A stretch of 64,000 bases of DNA from Fratercula arctica (GCA_947846985.1 CANTUZ010000005.1:1674001-1738000), one strand, 5' to 3'; positions 31,287 to 43,080 are shown, numbered from the stretch's first letter. Made by a program: numbers and translations. Notes: generated by a model from the sequence alone, not told the origin.

Positions 31287-34200
31287 CTAACTGGCCTCCA
31301 TGCGCAGCTTCTTCCTGCTCTGCGGCTCCTCGGGTTCCGAATCGGAGCTGGAGTCGGAGCCGCCGTCGAAGGCGGAGATGGCGCTGCCTTTGGGGTTGGT
31401 GTAGAGGCTGTTGTCCGTCGCGGGGTAGTTGGCTTGAAGCTGGGCGCTGGAGCGGGCCTTTTCCAGCGCGCGCACTGCGAGGGCAAGGCCACCGTGTCAC
31501 ATCCCCCCCCCCCCCCCAATTCCCGGGGGCTCCGAGATGTGTCACCCCCGGCCCCGGCTCCCACGGGACGCCCCCCCCCCCCCAGCCAACCTCACCTTGC
31601 TGCTCCAGGAGGGCGTTCTGCCTCTTGAGGTCGTCGATGTCCTGCTGGTGCGTGTGGTTTTTCCGGCGCATGTACTGGATGTACTCTGTGGCTTTATCCA
31701 GGATTTGGGCCCGGGATGCCTGTTGCAATAGTGGGAAAAGACAGAGGCGAGATAAAGACCTAGTCCCGGTGCGGGGGGGGGGGGGGGGGGGGGGGGGGTG
31801 GGACGGGGGTCACCAACAGGGTTTCATCCGCCCCATCCCACCCACAAAAAGGATTTTGCCGTCGTCGTGCCGTGACGGTGTCACCGGGCGAACCGAAGCT
31901 CAGCTCTTGTCCACAGCGGGGACCCCCCGCACCGTGGCGGGGGCTGGCACCGGGAAGGGTCATTTCTCCCCCCCCCCCCCCCCCCCCCCCGTTGATGGTG
32001 TCCCCCCCAGGGTGGCATCACCCCGAAAACGAGACGCCACCATCACAACCCAGGGGGCGGCGAGTCCCCAGGCAAAGCGCCGCGGGACGGAGCTGGGAAG
32101 ATGCAGGATGGAGCTGGGAAGATCCATAGGAGGTGGATTCTCCTCCGCCGCCGCCTTCCCAAAAAAAAAAAAACCAACCCAGGGTCTGGGGTGTGGGAAA
32201 GGACGGGGAGATGGGTGAGGAGGGTTGTAAACACGGACGTTGGAGCCGTTTGCACCTGGAGTATCGGAAAAAACACAGATAACGCGCTAATCCGTGTTTA
32301 GTCTCGCGCACCGGACAAGTGGGAACATCCCCGCCGAGATAAGGCGGGAATGGAATCGGAGGCACCTTATGGAATGCGCCTGAGATTCCCGCCCCGGCTG
32401 TGGGAAAGGAACACCCGCCTCGATCCCTGAAATCCAGGTGAAAAGAGGGAGTTCAGACGCTCTCCCTCTCGTTAGCGAGGACTCCCAACACGGATGGAGC
32501 TCCGCCGTGCCCGCGATGCCGCTTGCTGCTTCGGAGAATTCCCTCCCCCCCCCCCCCGCCGGCTTCCTGGTTCACGAGGTATCCGGATTAAATTGGCTTT
32601 TTCCCCCGCGTGGTTTTGCTCCATAAAACTCACCTTCTCTCCCTGGAGAGAGGGGACGGAGTCCCGCAGGCTGTGGAAACTGTCCTTGATGTGGTCCCTG
32701 CGCTTGCGCTCCAGCGCGTTGTGATGAGCCCGTTTGTCGGCCTGGAGAAGAGAGGGGGGGGGGGGAAAAAAGGGGAGGTGGAGGGGCTGGATGGCACCGG
32801 GGCGGGGGGGGGGGGGTGGGGGGCGTCCCCACAAATCACCGTGAAAAGCCTCGTTGACGTTTTAGCTGATTTTTTACCCCAAAACCCCGTGCTGGCAAGT
32901 CCGGATGAGCGGCGTGGGATGGGGGAAACCCAAAGGCCCTTCTCATGCTGCGCGCTGCCCCCCCCCTCCAAGTCACACACTGCGCCCCCCCCCCCCCCCC
33001 CCGCCCAGCCCCACAGCTGTGTGTGTCCCCCTAAAAGCCAGCCCCAGTTTCCCCCCCCACTGCCCCAGGAGGCTCAGCCCCACAGGGTCCCCCTAAAGTC
33101 AACCCTCAGCTCCACAGGGCCCCCCTAAAGTCACTGTCCCCCCCCCAAAGAGACATGGCCCCACAGGTCTGTGTGTCCCCCAAAATCCAGCCCCACAGAT
33201 TTGCCCCCCCCAACAGCCTCAGCCTCACAGGTGTCCCCCTAAAGTCAACCCCTGGCCCCGCCTCCAAGAGACATGGCCCCACAGGTCTGTGTGTCCCCCA
33301 AAATCCAGCCCCACAGATTTCCTCCCCACGCAACAGCCTCAGCCCCACAGGGACCCCCTAAAGTCACACCAGCCCCTCCCAAGAGACATGGCCCCACAGG
33401 TCTGTGTGTCCCCCAAAATCCAGCCCCACAGATTTGCTCCCCCAACAGCCTCAGCCCCACAGGTGTCCCCCTAAAGTCAACCCCTGTCCCCCCCCAAGAG
33501 ATGTGGCCCCACAGGTTTGTGTGTCCCCCAAAATCCAGCACCATAGATTTGCTCCCCCAACAGCTTCAGCCCCACAGGTGTCCCCCTAAAGTCACACCAC
33601 CCCCCCCCAAAGAGACATGGCCCCACAGGTCTGTGTGTCCCCCAAAATCCAGCCCCACAGATTCCCCCCCCCTCCCCCGGCCAAGAGGCTCAGCCCCACA
33701 GGTGTCCCCCTAAAGTCAACCCCTGTCCCCCCCCAAGAGATGTGGCCCCACAGGTTTGTGTCCCCCAAAATCCAGCCCCGCAGATTCTACCCCCCCGCAA
33801 AGAGTCTCAGCCCCACAGGGCCCCCCTAAAGTCACCCCCCCCCTCAAGAGATGTGGCCCCACAGGTCTGTGTGTCCCCCAAAATCCAGCCCCACAGATTT
33901 CCTCCCCCCGCAACAGCCTCAGCCCCACAGGGACCCCCTAAAGTCACACCAGCCCCCCCCAAGAGACATGGCCCCACAGGTCTGTGTTATCCCCCAAAAT
34001 CCAGCCCCACAGATTCCCCCCCCCCGCCCAAGAGGCTCAGCCCCACAGGTGTCCCCCTAAAGTCAACCCCTGTCCCCCCCCAAGAGATGTGGCCCCACAG
34101 GTCTGTGTTATCCCCCAAAATCCAGCACCACAGATTTCCCCCCCCCAAGAGGCTCAGCTCCACAGGGCCCCCCTAAAGTCACCCCCCCCCAAAGAGACAT

Positions 34201-35820
34201 GGCCCCACAGGTCTGTGTGTCCCCCAAAATCCAGCCCCACAGATTTGCTCCCCCAACAGCCTCAGCCCAACTGTCCCCCAAAAGTCAACACCCCCCCAAG
34301 AGACACGGCCCCCAAGGGATGCGTGTCCTCCCCCAAACCCAGCCCCACAGTTTCCTCCCCCTCTCCCCCGCCAGGAGTTTCAGCGCCACAGGTTCCCCCC
34401 CCCCCAAAGAGCCCCAGACCTACAGGGCCCCCCAAAAGTCACCACCCCCCAAAAGATGTGACCTCACAGGTGTGCGTGTATGTGTGTGACCCACAAAACC
34501 CAGCCCCACAGGTATGTCCCCCCACAGAGACCCCAAAAGTCCCCCCCCCCCAAGAGACACAGCCCCCCAGATGTGTCCTCACAGGTGTGTCCCCTCCCCA
34601 AGACCTTCAGTCCCACAGAGCCCCACAAAGTCCCCCCCCCCAAGAGACACAGGCCCCCAGGCGTTGTGTGTGTGTCCCCCCCCAGACCCTCAGCCCCACA
34701 GAGACCCCCAAAGTCACACCCCCCAAGAGACACGGCCCCCCAAGAGACATGTGTCCCCTGAAGAGACATGTCCCTACAGGTGTGCGTGTATGTGTGTGCC
34801 CCACAAAACCCAGCCCCACAGGTGTTGTCTGTGTCCCCCCCAAGACCCTCAGCCCCACAGAGCCCCCCAAAGTCACCCCCCCAAGAGACATGACCCCCGA
34901 AGAGATGTAACCCCACAGGTGTGCGTGCCCCACAAAACCCAGCCCCACAGGTGTCGTCCCCCCCCCCCCCAAGACCCTCGGCCCCACAGAGCCCCCCAAA
35001 GTCAACCCCCACCAAGAGACACGGCCCCCCAACAGACACGACCCCTCAACAGACACGACCCCCTGAGAGACGTGTTCCCCCAGGTGTGTGTGCATGTGTG
35101 TGTGTGATCCACAAAACCCAGCCCCACAGGTGTTGCGTGTGTCCCCCCCAAGACCTTCAGCCCCACAGAGCCCCCCAAAGTCACCCCCCCCAAGAGACAT
35201 GACCCCCCAAGAGACGTGTCCCCACAGGTGCGTGTGCCCCACAAAACCCAGCCCCACAGGTGTGTGTCCCCCCCCCAAGACCCTCAGCCCCACAGAGCCC
35301 CCCAAAGTCAACCCCCCACCAAGAGACACGACCCCTCAACAGACACGACCCCCCGAGAGACGTGTCCCCCCAGGTGTATGTATATGTGTGACCCACAAAA
35401 CCCATCCCCACAGGTGTCTCCCCCCCCCCCCAGGACCCTCAGCCCCACAGAGCCCCCCAAACTCACTCCCCCCCCCGCGCAGGCGCACTGTCTCCCCCCC
35501 CCCCCCCCCCGCCCCTTTCTCCCCCACGTGCTTCCCGGTCCCGGAGGCCACAACGACGTACCGCGGACTGAAACCTCGGCTGCTCCTCCTGAGGGGAGAC
35601 CGGGCCGGCGGGGAGGAGGAGGAGGAAGAGGAAGAGCGATGGCGGGGAGGAAGAAGAGAGAGAAAGAAACCAAACGTTACCAACCCCCCTCCCCCCGCTG
35701 TCCCCCTTTCCCTGGAGGCCTCATGGCGGCGAGGGGAGGGGACGGGGACGGGGGGTGTCCCGGGGACGGGGGGGGCCGACTCACATCGCTCTCCACCTCG
35801 ATGTCATCGTTGTCGCTCAT
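31287..35820 (-). CDS. MAX: MYC-associated factor X, bHLH-leucine zipper protein (complete)
   Basis: MAX is the obligate dimer partner of MYC, MXD and MNT proteins and binds CACGTG E-boxes in the nucleus. Exons: 35820-35785, alternative 35588-35562, 32741-32634, 31719-31596 and 31474-31287. With the 27-nt exon the protein is 160 residues, the human p22 length; without it, 151 (p21). The N-terminus [12 protein letters not shown] carries the acidic CK2-type sites. The basic region [15 protein letters not shown] holds the E-box contact residues His28, Glu32 and Arg36 (p22 numbering). The helix-loop-helix and zipper follow, and the C-terminus KKLRMEAS contains the nuclear localisation basic residues. 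The intron between the alternative exon and exon 3 is mostly minisatellite. Converges with FNTB on the left. Intact. Confidence 0.97.
33040..35480. repeat. 2.4-kb minisatellite in MAX intron 2
   Basis: Left half (33040-34290): about 115-bp units containing agagacatggccccacaggt, then ccccaaaatccagccccaca and ccccctaaagtca. Right half (34290-35480): related units of about 130-160 bp with ccacaaaacccagccccaca and gtgtgcgtgtatgtgtgtg. C-rich on plus, so G-rich in the MAX transcript. Confidence 0.92.
35562..35588 (-). CDS. MAX: MAX alternative 27-nt exon (p22 insert)
   Basis: Minus strand reads CAG, then codons for EEQPRFQSA, then GTACGT. This is exactly the nine-residue insert that separates the p22 and p21 forms of MAX. 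It lies 196 nt after the exon 1 donor, with a purine-rich stretch between them. Its presence argues that both isoforms are made. Confidence 0.92.
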
Positions 35821-35889
35821 CGCTCCCGGCCGGGTGAGCCGCGGGCCGCGCCGCCACAACAACAGCCCGCAGCGCGCATGCGTTGCCGC

Positions 35890-36063
35890 CGCACCGACAC
35901 GTGACCGGCGGCCGCTCGGCGGGGATTATGGGTAATGTAGTCCGCGGCGGGGAGGCGGCGCAGCGCCCGCCCCGCGGGGCTGGGGACTACAACTCCCGGC
36001 GTGCACCGCGCGGCGCGCGGTGCACGCCGGGAGTTGTAGTCCCCAGCCCCGCGGGGTGGGCGC
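35890..36063. promoter_or_regulatory. MAX promoter: E-box, ZNF143-type sites and 101-bp palindrome
   Basis: An E-box CACGTG is at 35898-35903, 78 bp upstream of the MAX ATG. A ZNF143/Staf-type motif (ACTACATTACCCATAATCC, minus strand) is at 35923-35941. Then comes an inverted repeat with 50-bp arms, 35963-36012 and 36014-36063, matching at 49 of 50 positions around a single central base (36013). Each arm carries an ACTACAACTCCC motif (35986 on plus, mirrored to 36040 on minus). Confidence 0.8.
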
Positions 36064-36139
36064 CGGTGTCCCCTCATGGAGGGCGGCGAGGCCGCGACGA
36101 CGCGAAGGCGGAGTATGGCGGCACTGGGTGCGGAGAGCT

Positions 36140-36145
36140 TTTATT
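36140..36145 (-). terminator. UNC93B1 poly(A) signal
   Basis: AATAAA on the minus strand about 765 bp after the UNC93B1 stop. It sits roughly 80 bp from the MAX promoter palindrome. No other minus-strand signal is closer to the stop. Confidence 0.65.
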
Positions 36146-36179
36146 GAGACATACGGGAGCAAAAGGGGGGTCGGGCTGG

Positions 36180-36800
36180 CTTTGGGGGGGGGGGGGGTAC
36201 CTCAGGGGGTGGGGGTTGGGAGGGATGCAGGGGTGGCCTGAGGGGTTGTGGGCCTGCTCGGGGGGGGCTGTCAGCCTGGCTAGGGGGGTCTGTGGGGCTG
36301 TGGTCCTGCCTGGGGCTTCTGCAGGCCTGCCCTGAGGGGACGTGAGCCTGCCTGGAGGGGGCTGTCAACCTGGCTAGGGGGTCTGTGGGCCTATCCTGAG
36401 GGGCTATGGGCCTGCCTGGGGGGGGTTGTGGGCCTGCCTGGGGGTCTGCAGGCCTGTCCTGAGGGGCTGTGGGCCTGCTTGGGGGGTCAATGGGCCTGCC
36501 CTGAGGGGTCTGTCAGCCTGGCTAGGGTGTCTGTGGGCCTGGCTTGGGGGTCTGCAGGCCTATCCTGAGGGGCTGTGGGTCTGCCTAGGGAGCCTGTAGG
36601 CTTGTCCTGAGGGGCTGTGGGTCTGCTTGGGGCTGCAGGCCTGGCTGGGGGGGCTATGGACCTACCTGGGGGTCTGCAGGCCTGCCCTGAGGGGCTGTGG
36701 GCCTACCCTGAGGGGCTGCAGGCCTAGCTAGGGGATCTGTGGGTTTACCTGGGGGTCTGTGGGCCTGCAAGCCTGGCCTGAAGGGGGGTCCTGGAAGTTT
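36180..36800. repeat. Minisatellite in the presumed UNC93B1 3' UTR
   Basis: Units of about 36-42 bp of the form gggctgtgggcctgcctggg / ggtctgcaggcctgccctgagg. It lies between the stop codon and the only poly(A) signal, so it is probably transcribed in the mature mRNA. Confidence 0.85.
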
Positions 36801-36908
36801 GGGCCTGCTTGGGGGGTTTTGGCAGCTCCAGGGAGGGCTGTGGACCCCCCCTGAGGTTCAGAGAGCAGGGAGGGGGCCACCACAGTGGTGGGGCAGGACA
36901 GGCTGTCT

Positions 36909-39634
36909 CTAACCCAGCTGATCCTCATCATCTCTTGGCAGGTCATCCCCGCTGGCAGAGTCCACCCGTGGCTCATCATTGTTGTTATTGCCGCCGTCAC
37001 CCTCCGAGCCGGTCTCATCCGAGTCGTCCTCCTCCAAATAACGGTAGCCGTGCATCCTGTGGCGCGGGCGGGGGATGCGGGGCAGGCGGTACGTCACGTG
37101 CTGCGCCAGCTTGCGCTCCATCCAGAGGTAGGCCCCCATTGCCACCACCAGCGTCAGCAGCATGATGGAGAGCTTGGCCTGCAGGAAGGCAGAGCAGGGG
37201 ATTGGCATGGCGCTGCCACCCCCTCTGAGCCCCCAGGGGCTGGGGGACACTGCGGGGCCGGCTGCCCACCCAGGCACGCTTACCTTCATGGGCAGCCCCG
37301 ACCACAGGTAGACTGTGAAGATCGCCAGGGCCTGCCACCAGTGGTAGATGGTGAAGACGAAGTCTTGGCGCTCCTTGTCCTCGTAGAGCATGCCCAGGAG
37401 GACTGCGCCGGAGGAGATCAGCTGTCAGCATCCCCCTCCCGTGCCGGTGTCCCGCCTTGGGACACCGTTAGCAGGACCCAGCCGTGGTGGGTCTGTCCTG
37501 CTCCTTGTCAGTGGGTCCAAGGAGCTGGGGACCACCAGGTTGGGGTGCCAGGGGACACGAGGAGAGGATGCGTCGGGGAGCTGGGGACAACCTGGCCTTG
37601 CCAGGGGACAAGAGAGGCTGTGTTGGGGCCCTTCCCAGTACTCACTGCTAATGCCGGTTTTGTTGAGGGCGCTCCCCATGCCCCAGAGCACGGCTATGAA
37701 GTAGAGAAGAGGGGCTTGGAGCACGTAGCGGGGCTCGGGTGCCCAGCAGAAGAGAGTCACCAGGAGAGCGGCGTGGACGATGGTTCCGGCCAGCAGCGGG
37801 ACCTGCCGCCGCAGGCACAGCATGCAGAGAGCCAGGCTGGAAAAGGCCGAGGCGGAGAAGCCGTAGGCCATGAGGAGGTACGCCAGCTTCTCTAGCCCCA
37901 GGGCACACACGCCGTAGTTCTGCAGTGAGGATAGGCTCAGCGTCGCCTGGCTGGGCTTTCCCCGCTCGGTCACCCCCCGCCCTGTCCCCGGGCCCTACCA
38001 GGGAGAAGCCAGTGCAGACAAAGAGCACCTCAAAGCCGCTGTAGATGAACAAGGGAAAAAGATGGCGCAGACGATAGTCCCGCATGTGCTTGAAGGGCAG
38101 CTGGAAGATGTTCCCCCAGCCAATGCTGCGCAGGTCGATCTCCTCCGTGGGCCGATACGCTGAGCCGCAGAGCACCAGGACCTGCCGTGCGGCCGTGGGT
38201 GAGCCACCGCCGGCATCCCAGCCTGTCCCCTGCCCTCCCTGGCACTCACCATCAGCATGGCAAGGAAGGCGGCCGCCATCAGGGCACTCTCCACGATGAT
38301 GAGGTTGACGCTGCGGGGCAGGCTCTGCAGCACCGTGGTGTTGAAGCCGGGCAGCGTGCCGTGACTCAGGGTCCCTGCCGGGGGGAGGACATGTAGCCAC
38401 AGGCTCAGCCCCAACCGGGGAGGTCCCCGTGCCACCACGCCATGCTGCCGTCCCGCGTCCGTGCGCTCACCGCAGTGCTTGACCCCGGAGAGCGTGTGGT
38501 TGAGCTGGTAGAGGTAGTTGTTGAGGAAGAAGAGCATGGGCATCTGAGCGCAGACGAAGCTCAACTGCAAGACGTAGAGTGGGGGGACGCTCAGTGCCGG
38601 GCAGCTCAGCGTGTCCCCTTGCCCATGCCACGCGTCCCACTGGTGCTCACGTGGAAGCAGGTGTAGAAGATGGTCTGGAAGACGATGATGTAGGTGTTGC
38701 AGGCACCCCGCGGCGCCCGCTGCTGCTCCTGCACGTGCTCCTCCTTGTAATTGACGTACTCGTAGTACTTCTGGGCCATCCTGCGTGGCACGGCAGGTCA
38801 GCTGGCACTCCCCGGGCCCCCCCATCCGCTCCCCCCGCTGCCTACCGTGTGATGTAGTTGCCCATGGAAGCCCAGAGGGGCACGATGGCCACCCCGATGG
38901 CCACGGCGGAGGGCACCAGCGTGTAATAGCGCTCCCAGTAGTTACTGGAGACGAAGAGGGCATAGATCCCCACCGCCAGGAACATGGCCCACTTGGTACC
39001 GAAAAACCTGCCGGGGCAAGGAAGGGGAAGCGTGGGCACCCGTACCAGCGTGGCGGCGGGGAGCGCGGGCAGCGCCGTACCTGATGAGGACGGGTGTGTA
39101 GAGCAGCGCTGCGACGGGGGTGACGTTGATGCCCATCAGCACCTTGCGGTCAATGTCCTCCAGCTGAATGTTGCTGTACTTCACCTCCCGGTAGGTCTCG
39201 TCGTAGTGTAGGATCAGCTGCATCTGCAGCAGGCCTGGGGGGGGCGGATCCAGCAGCTGTCACCCCCCATCCTGAGCCCCCCACCCACCCTGCCGGGAGG
39301 TCCCCAGGGAGGGACAGGGCCGTACCCAGGTAGACGCCATAGGTGAGCATGCCGGCCAGGCTGGCGGCCAGCACGTTCTTCACCACGCCGAGGCGCTTGC
39401 GGCGGAAATACTTCTGCTCCTCCTCCTCCTCGTTGTAGTCGGGGTGAGCACCCACAAAGTCGTCCAGCTGCAGGTGACCCCGGCCGTCAGAGCCCCGGGG
39501 ACGGCCACCGCAAGCCTCGCCCCCCTCCATGGATGTCCCCCTGGCCTCACCTGCTTCTCCATCCCCTCAGCGCCCAGCCCGTCACTCGCCACCGTCTTGG
39601 CCGCATCCTGGTAGCAGCTGGGGTCTTTCTCCAT
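36909..39634 (-). CDS. UNC93B1: UNC93B1, chaperone of endosomal Toll-like receptors (complete)
   Basis: This multi-pass membrane protein carries nucleic-acid-sensing TLRs from the ER to endolysosomes. Eleven exons are read: 39634-39551, 39467-39326, 39234-39081, 39007-38846, 38780-38651, 38564-38471, 38374-38250, 38181-37999, 37919-37646, 37402-37284 and 37178-36909, giving 578 residues (human 597). Family landmarks are dense: NEEEEEQKYFRRKRLGV, LHYDETYREVKY, GINVTPVAALLYTPVLIR, LRSIGWGNIFQLPFKH and YEDKERQDF. Both N-glycosylation sequons of the lumenal loop are kept, Asn246 (NHT) and Asn267 (NTT), 21 residues apart as in human. The C-terminal tail keeps the GYRYLEEDDSDE sorting motif. The N-terminal cytosolic stretch is shorter and unlike human. 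An AG just before the ATG suggests an upstream non-coding exon. Confidence 0.95.
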
Positions 39635-39689
39635 CGCTACATCTGCCGGGGGGGGGGGGAGCTGGATGGTGTCAGGGGTGGGTGGGGAC

Positions 39690-40480
39690 CCTGTTGGGAC
39701 CCCTGAGCCCTGCACCCATGTTTTGTACTCCCAGAGCTGCACCCCTGCACCCAGCACCCCCAGGCCTTGCCCCCATGTGCTCTGTTTCCATGTGCCCAGC
39801 ACCCCCAGACCCTGAACCCGTGCCCTGCACCCCCCAGCCCTTGCACCCCTGCACCCAGCACTCCCAGACCCTGCACCCAGCACCCCCAAACCCTGCACCC
39901 AGGTGCTTTGCACCCTTGTACCCTTCACCCCAGCCCCTGCACCCATGTCCTGTACCCCCAGACCTGCACCCCTCCACCCAGCACCCTCAGATCCATGTGC
40001 TCTGCACCCCCCTGTCCTGCACCCCCAGACCTGCACCGATGTGTCCTGCACCCCCGGCCCTTGCACCCCTCCACCCAGCACCCTCAGATCCTGCACCCAT
40101 GTGCTTTACACCCCTCTGTCCTGCACCCCCAGACCTGCACCCATGTGTCCTGCACCCCCAGCCCTTGCACCCCTCCACCCAGCACCCTCAGATCCTGCAC
40201 CCATGTGCTTTACACCCCTCTGTCGTGCACCCCTATGTCTTGCACCCCTCCATCCAGCACCCCCAGACCTGCACCCGTGTGTCCTGCACCCCCGGCCCTT
40301 GCACCCCTCCACCCAGCACCCTCAGATCCTGCACCCATGTGCTTTACACCCCTGTGCCCACCACCCCCAGACCCTGCACCCCCGTGTCTTGCACGCCCAG
40401 ACGTGCACCCATGTGTCCTGCACCCCCGTGTCCTGCACCCCCAGCCCCTGCACCCAGCACTGTGCACCCATGTGCTTGGC
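39690..40480. repeat. Minisatellite upstream of the UNC93B1 start codon
   Basis: Short tgcacccccagcc-type units group into blocks of roughly 100-135 bp marked by agcaccctcagatcctgc. It probably lies in the UNC93B1 leader intron. Confidence 0.88.
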
Positions 40481-40529
40481 ACCCCCAGCCCGGTACTCCC
40501 ACCCCGGCCCCCCCAGCCCGGTGCTCCCC

Positions 40530-40620
40530 GGTACCGGCGCCGTGAGGGCGGCCCGGGGCGGGGCGGGCTCCGCTTCCTCTTTCGAAGGGGGCGGGTGGGA
40601 CGGGAGCGTTTAAAGGGGAC
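40530..40620 (-). promoter_or_regulatory. Candidate UNC93B1 promoter
   Basis: A CpG-dense island between two minisatellites. It has GC boxes (near 40558 and 40588), an ETS/PU.1-like AGAGGAAGCG (minus strand, 40580-40571) and TTTAAA (40609-40614). It is the only non-repetitive, promoter-like stretch upstream of the gene. Inference from position and motifs. Confidence 0.4.
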
Positions 40621-40679
40621 GCTCTCGCACCCCCCCACCCCCCCCCGGGACCCCGCACCCCCCGTGTCCCGCACCTGCA

Positions 40680-41790
40680 CCTGTCCTCAGCCCCCTGACA
40701 CCCCCCTTCTGAACAGCACCCATCGCACACCAACCTGTGCAGCACCCTGACCCCCCCATAGCACCCATTGCACACCCCCCCCGCACAGCACCCATTGCAC
40801 ACATCCCGCCCCCCAGCACCCTGACCCCCTCTTCGCAGCACCCATTGCACAGCCCCCCCAGCACTCTGACCACCCTGCACAGCACCCATTGCACCCATTC
40901 CCCACCCCCCAGTACCCTGACCCCCCCTGCACAGACCCCCCCCCCCAGCACCCATTGCACATATCCCCTCCCCACAGCACCCTGATCCCCCCCAGCGCCA
41001 TGCCCCCCCCGCACAGCACCCATTATGCACATCCCACCCCCAACGCTCTGGCTCCCCTGCACAGCACCCATCCCACCCAACCTTCACAGCACCCTGACCC
41101 CCCCTGCACAGACCCCCCCCAGCACCCATTGCACATATTCCCCCCTCCAGCACCATGACCCCCCTGCACAGCACCCATTGCATCCCCCCTCAGTACCCTG
41201 ACCCTCCCCAATTAACCCTGACCCCCCCTGCACAGCACCCATTGCATCCCCACCCGGTACCTTGACCCCCCCGCACAGCACCCATCCCACCCAAACTTCA
41301 CAGCACACTGACCCCCCCTGCACAGCACCCATTGCATCCCCCCCCAGCACCATGACGCCCCCAATTACCCTGACCCCCCCTGCACAGCACCCATTGCATC
41401 CCCCCCCCCAGCACCATGACACCCCCCAGTTACCCTGGCCTCCCCGCACAGCACCCATCCCACCCAAACTTCACAGCACACTGACCCCCCCTGCACAGCA
41501 CCCATTGCATCCCCCCCCAGCACCATGACCCCCCCAATTACCCTGACCCCCCCTGCACAGCACCCATTGCATCCCCCTCCAGTACCCTGACCCCCCCCTG
41601 CACAGCACCCATCCCACCCAAACTTCACAGCACCCTGACCCCCCCTGCACAGCACCCATTGCATCCCTCCACAATACCCTGACCCCCCCCTGCACAGCAC
41701 CCATCCCACCCAAACTTCACAGCACTCTGACCCCCCCCCTGCACAGCACCCACCCCAACCCGCACAGCACCCACCCCGTTCCCCAGCACC
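40680..41790. repeat. Minisatellite upstream of UNC93B1
   Basis: Units of the form ctgcacagcacccattgcat plus ccccagcaccatgacccccc, about 40-60 bp, with longer groups including acccaaacttcacagcac. No gene. Confidence 0.9.
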
Positions 41791-43080
41791 CCTGTCCCCC
41801 ACCCCCAGCACCCCACCAGGCCCTGCCATGGGTGCTGCCTGCTTGGGGTGGCCCATGGCGCTGGCTGCCTGCCCTTCCCCGTGCCCTGCCGCTCTCGCTT
41901 CCCCTTCCCGCTCCAGCTGTTGTGGCAGGGTGCCTGGGTGGGGGGGACACCCCGCTTTGGGGGTGCAGGGCTGGTTTGGGGGGGGGGGGTGGGGTGGTGA
42001 TGGTGCATACGCATCTCCCGGCGTCACCCAAAAACCCCAGGCACGTGGCGATGGCGGGGTGCCCGCGGCCGTGCCGTGCCGGTGCCGCGGGGCAGGGTGG
42101 GGAGGGAGGGTGAAATCTCCGTCACGGGGAGCCGGGGCAGGATCCGGCCCAGCCGGTAGCGGGGGATTCTTGAGATGCGGGGGGAGGAAGAGCCAGCGCC
42201 ACACGGGGAGGGTGCTGAGGCCATGGGACCGGGGCGGGGGGGGGACGTGGCGGGGGACAGCCCCGGGAAGGGCCATGGCAGTGGTGCGGGATGCCAGGGA
42301 GCAAGAGCAAGAGCCACCCCGGGGGGGGCGGAAGGGCCCTTCCCAGGAGTGTGGGTCCGTGGCCTTGAACCTGAGCAATGGTGGGCAGTGAGATGGGGTG
42401 GATGCAACCCCCCCGCACCGGTGTGTCCCCTCCCCGGGGCTGATTTGGGTCCCCAGCGCCGTGCAAAAGCCCCCAGGCCTGCAGCCACCTCGGGTGACGC
42501 TGATGGAGAGCCGTTCCCCTGCTTCTCCCCATCCCCAAGGGGCTGTGTGCAGCATATCCTCCCCCAGACACGTCCCAAATCGGGGTGGGGGACCCCGGTA
42601 CCCCCCACGAGCCCGCTCCGGGTACTGATGTCCCATGTGGCATTCTCCATGGAGGCAGGGGCTGCTTGAGGACGGCTGTGTCCCCCTCCAAGCCAGGGCT
42701 GGCTCCTGGCGCTGCCCCAGGCATCACGGCCAAGATCACGGTGCCAATTTGGGGTGCTCCCGGCGGGGGGGAAAACCATTCCCCCTTCCCTGGGGGGCTG
42801 CTGTGGGTCGCTGGGGAGCGTGGCCGTGGGGGCTGAGCCCGGGGTGTGTGGGGCAGGGCTGCTGCCCTTCCTGTTTACAAAGCGGGGTAATTAGGAGCGG
42901 GCGTGCGGGGAGCTGGCGTCGGCGGAGGGGAGGCGAGGGCTGCGGTGACGGACGGGGGGAACCGGTGCCGGAGGGCAGGGTTGGGCACGGGGTGAACTGG
43001 GAGCTCAGCCGGCCAGCACTGGGGTGGGACTGGGCAGCCCTGTGGACAGGCAGGGGACCCGTGGGATCAGGGATGCCTGA
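41790..43080. other. UNC93B1-ALDH3B1 intergenic segment, no gene seen
   Basis: GC-rich, mostly non-repetitive sequence between the two divergent genes. Frames exist on both strands, but none has family resemblance or splice support. A stretch near 42860-42970 (tttacaaagcggggtaatta) is less GC-rich and could be regulatory. Confidence 0.45.

Noticed and set aside
39529..40750. Pro/Cys-rich plus-strand frames upstream of UNC93B1
   Set aside because: Repeat-driven, antisense to UNC93B1, no family resemblance.
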